This document shows, in pieces, positions 61,521 through 64,000 of a stretch of DNA of 64,000 nucleotides. The notes beneath the pieces are model-generated. The model was not told the DNA's origin, made no database searches, and saw nothing but the letters and a program-made list of their open reading frames with translations. The stretch lies in assembly GCA_937922675.1 (NCBI GenBank), contig CALAJN010000002.1, positions 62,001-126,000 on the forward strand, read 5' to 3'. The stretch comes from an uncultured Granulosicoccaceae bacterium (GTDB lineage Bacteria > Pseudomonadota > Gammaproteobacteria > Granulosicoccales > Granulosicoccaceae). Numbering within the stretch: the first letter of the stretch is position 1; each line of letters starts with the position of its first letter. A program made the position numbers and the translations under genes.

Positions 61521-63017
61521 ATGACTCAGACTCCGACTGCTACCGCCTTCGTGCAGGACAGCACGGATGTTGGACGTCCGCAAGTGGTAAGCCGGAATCG
61601 TGAGTCAACAGAGCGCGACTCGGGCTTTGATCGCCTGCTCGCCAACGCAGCCATCCTTGTCGTCGACGATGAGCTTGGCATCTGCAACTTTCTCAAGCGG
61701 GCTCTTGAGCCTCGCTGCGCGATGATCGAGGTCGCCTCCAGCGCCGAGGAGGCAGAAGCTCTGCGGCTGCGCTTCCACTTCGATGTGTTAATCGTGGATA
61801 TTCGCCTGCCGGGCTTGTCGGGTCTCGATTGGCTGGCTCATTTGCGCGAGCGTGGTGTGCGCACGCATGTGATCTACATGACCGCTTACGCGGACCTGAA
61901 CATGGCGATAGAGGCCATACGTCACGGCGCGCATGATTTTGTGCTCAAACCGTTTCGTATCGAGGAGATGACATTGGCCTTGGGTCGGACCCTGACTCAA
62001 CGTCAAGTACTACGCGAGAACTCGTTGCTCAAGCTGCAGTTGCAACAATTGCAGCGCGATCAGGGCGTGGTCGGCGAAAGCGCCGCCATCAGAGAAACGC
62101 TGGAGCTTGCGCAGCGTGTTGCTCCGACCCCGACGACAGTACTGATCGAGGGTGAAACGGGCACCGGAAAGGAACTGGTCGCGCGTACGGTGCATCAGCT
62201 GGGGCGGCGTTCCGGAGCATTCGTTGCCGTCAACTGCGGAACGGTTCCGGGCGAGTTGTTCGAGAGCGAGTTGTTCGGTCATGTGCGTGGCGCGTTCTCG
62301 GGTGCAGTGCAGTCGCGCGAGGGCCTGGTGGTGCATGCGGAGCGCGGCACGCTGTTTCTCGACGAGATCGGTGAGTTACCGTTGTCAATGCAGGCAAAAT
62401 TGCTCCGGGTACTTGAAGAGAGAATGATACGTCCTGTAGGTGCGGAGCGAGAAATACCTGTGGATGTTCGCGTGCTTGCTGCGACCAATCGTGATCTTGC
62501 GGCGATGGTTGAAGAGGGTACGTTTCGACAGGATCTGTATTTCCGGCTCAACGTGTTGCCCATCAAGGTGCCACCCTTGCGTGACCGGCTAGACGATCTA
62601 CCGCTACTGGTGAGTCACTTCATCGAGCGCCTGACGGCAGAAATGCGCGTTGATCCGGTGGAGCTCATGCACACCGACTACGAACGATTGCGTGCCTGGC
62701 GATGGCCTGGCAACGTGCGCGAGCTTCGCAACATTATCGAAAGAACCCTCCTTCTCGGGCGCTTGCCGGCTGACAGCTTGCGCCACGCCTCACATGATAA
62801 TGCCGCGCAAGACACAGGCGTGGACGGCGCGCTGACCGAAGCTCTTGCAACAGGCTACCCGCTCGACTGGCCCATGGAGGCGGTGGAGCGAGCGCATATG
62901 CAGTCCGTATTGGCGTCCCACGGCAACAACAAGTCTGCCTCGGCACGGCAACTTGGAGTGTCGCGCAAGACGCTCGAGCGCAAGGAACAGATTTGGGCGC
63001 GCGAAACCGAAGCTTGA
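61521..63017 (+). CDS. NtrC-family sigma54-dependent response regulator
   Basis: A 498-residue activator. The receiver domain (about 43-155) has VVDDELGI, phospho-acceptor Asp93 (IVDIRLPG) and Lys143; the AAA+ domain (about 183-415) has Walker A GETGTGKE at 211-218 and the sigma54 loop GAFSGA at 257-262 (the usual GAFTGA with serine). The Fis-type helix-turn-helix ends the protein (NNKSASARQLGVSRKTLER). An unstructured stretch of about 40 residues precedes the receiver domain. ATG at 61521 with GAGAGG upstream. Its stop overlaps the kinase start (TTGA). Confidence 0.93.
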   Translation: MTQTPTATAFVQDSTDVGRPQVVSRNRESTERDSGFDRLLANAAILVVDDELGICNFLKRALEPRCAMIEVASSAEEAEALRLRFHFDVLIVDIRLPGLSGLDWLAHLRERGVRTHVIYMTAYADLNMAIEAIRHGAHDFVLKPFRIEEMTLALGRTLTQRQVLRENSLLKLQLQQLQRDQGVVGESAAIRETLELAQRVAPTPTTVLIEGETGTGKELVARTVHQLGRRSGAFVAVNCGTVPGELFESELFGHVRGAFSGAVQSREGLVVHAERGTLFLDEIGELPLSMQAKLLRVLEERMIRPVGAEREIPVDVRVLAATNRDLAAMVEEGTFRQDLYFRLNVLPIKVPPLRDRLDDLPLLVSHFIERLTAEMRVDPVELMHTDYERLRAWRWPGNVRELRNIIERTLLLGRLPADSLRHASHDNAAQDTGVDGALTEALATGYPLDWPMEAVERAHMQSVLASHGNNKSASARQLGVSRKTLERKEQIWARETEA

Positions 63018-64000
63018 TCGGCAGCTTTTGGCCGTTTGGTGGTATTCGCTATCGTCTGCTTGCGCTCGTTCTTGTCCCGCTGCTGTTACTCGCTGGTACT
63101 GTGGTGGCGATTGCGGCGAACTGGTCAACAGACGTTACCTATCGTCTGCTGTTTTCACGAGTGACCACCGACCTGAGAGTCGCTCGGGATAGTTTTGTCA
63201 GACTGCAGAGCGATGCGCTTGCAGAGCTCGAATCGCTTGCCTCGAGTTCCGCGCTCGGTGATGCGCTGGCAACAAGTGATCATGCGCGATTGGCTGCAAT
63301 CATCGAAAGCGAACAGACAATGGCGGGGTTTGATTTTCTGCGTCTGCTCAATGCCACCGGAGATCAACGCTTCAGCGCAGGCGCATGGGTGGCACACGCG
63401 CTGCGTACCTCGCCGCTGATTGATGCTGTGATCGGTGGCGTGCAGGAGGGGCGGCCACGTGGTCATGCGGGGATCGAGATCTATACCAGCGCGCAGTGGC
63501 GCGAGGGTGATCGTCCCCTGGTCGATCCTGCACAAGTGGTGTTGCCACTGGTTGACACACCACGGGCGGCACCGGATGCGCGTGCAGTTGCAGGGGCTGT
63601 CGAGGATCGCGCCATGATGATCCTTGCTGTCTTCCCGGTAGTGCAGGCAGATGGCCAACGCATTGCCTTGCTGCAGGGAGGGGTGCTGCTCAATCGCAAC
63701 AGCGATATTGTCGATACGGTGCGTGATCTTGTCTACGGGCCAGGCAGTGTGTCACCGGGTGGGCGGGGCACGGTGACCATCTTCCTCGATGACGTGCGTA
63801 TCAGTACCAACGTGCCTTCGACCGACACAGAGCGCGCCCTTGGCACCCGGGTATCCGCTGAGGTGAGGCGTCGGGTGTTGAGCGAGGGCAAGCTCTGGAC
63901 CGACCGCGCCTTTGTTGTCAACGACTGGTACATATCGGCCTATGAGCCGATCATCGACTCGGCGGGCAATCGCGTCGGCATGCTGTACGCAGGTTTTCTC
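63014..64000 (+). CDS. Sensor histidine kinase, Cache-type sensor part (3' partial)
   Basis: Open frame of 329 codons from TTG 63014 to the window end. It has an N-terminal membrane helix (LLALVLVPLLLLAGTVVAIA) and a long periplasmic sensor: helical part (LESLASSSALGDALATSDHA), then AGFDFLRLLNATGDQRFS, and the Cache_3-Cache_2-like segments GRGTVTIFLDDVRISTNVP, SEGKLWTDRAFVVNDWYISA and YEPIIDSAGNRVGMLYAGF. The kinase domain lies beyond the window and is inferred from the two-component partner upstream, whose stop it overlaps. Ligands of such sensors are small organic acids or similar. Confidence 0.8.
   Translation, partial: MIGSFWPFGGIRYRLLALVLVPLLLLAGTVVAIAANWSTDVTYRLLFSRVTTDLRVARDSFVRLQSDALAELESLASSSALGDALATSDHARLAAIIESEQTMAGFDFLRLLNATGDQRFSAGAWVAHALRTSPLIDAVIGGVQEGRPRGHAGIEIYTSAQWREGDRPLVDPAQVVLPLVDTPRAAPDARAVAGAVEDRAMMILAVFPVVQADGQRIALLQGGVLLNRNSDIVDTVRDLVYGPGSVSPGGRGTVTIFLDDVRISTNVPSTDTERALGTRVSAEVRRRVLSEGKLWTDRAFVVNDWYISAYEPIIDSAGNRVGMLYAGFL

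Overview
The window is about 60% G+C, densely coded, and carries only chromosomal-type genes. The gene content and order (dxr-rseP-bamA-skp-lpxD-fabZ-lpxA, surE-pcm-nlpD-rpoS, aat-trxB-ftsK-lolA-rarA) point to a free-living, LPS-bearing gammaproteobacterium, probably marine given the chitin, peptide and sugar-acid scavenging genes. I cannot fix the family from sequence alone. No transposase, integrase, phage gene, CRISPR array or rRNA is visible.

Region by region: (1) 1-9.1 kb, envelope biogenesis: partial dxr, the sigmaE-pathway protease RseP, BamA, a Skp-like chaperone and the lipid A enzymes LpxD, FabZ and LpxA. LpxB follows but is inverted, its stop codon overlapping that of lpxA. (2) 9.2-23.7 kb, an accessory block rich in secreted or catabolic hydrolases: an astacin-type metalloprotease with a repeat linker and a sorting-signal-like tail, an orphan MalK/UgpC-type ATPase, MalQ, a Kef-like antiporter, a membrane dipeptidase, an S9 peptidase next to a GH20 hexosaminidase lipoprotein, and an M42-like peptidase. 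(3) 23.8-27.7 kb, a three-gene oxidoreductase run (LLM flavoprotein, SDR, MDR) divergent from a LysR regulator, then tRNA-Arg(CCT). (4) 27.8-41.6 kb, core genes: YheT-like hydrolase, surE-pcm-nlpD-rpoS, hom-thrC, aat, a FemAB-like acyltransferase, trxB and ftsK. (5) 41.6-48.0 kb, a four-carbon sugar acid module (ltnD-otnK-otnC-otnI) divergent from a NitT/TauT-type ABC importer, lying between ftsK and lolA. (6) 48.1-52.0 kb, lolA, a TTC38-like TPR protein, rarA and a small membrane protein. (7) 52.0-56.0 kb, a secreted DUF4331-like protein encoded as two half-genes plus a periplasmic TPR protein, divergent from an ECF sigma factor and its RskA-type anti-sigma factor. (8) 56.2-64.0 kb, GNAT, queG, a ChrR-like double cupin, an autoregulated LexA-type repressor with a long linker, a 69-residue orphan, an SRAP protein, nth, and a sigma54 two-component pair whose kinase runs off the window.

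Most noteworthy: the promoter/operator of the LexA-type gene (18-bp inverted arms with one mismatch, exactly filling the -35/-10 spacer and the start region), the split DUF4331 gene with its sigma/anti-sigma neighbours, a 38-bp dyad upstream of rpoS, a four-cysteine loop in threonine synthase, and the lpxA/lpxB inversion marked by a short duplication. All functional calls rest on motifs and family knowledge; no database search was run.
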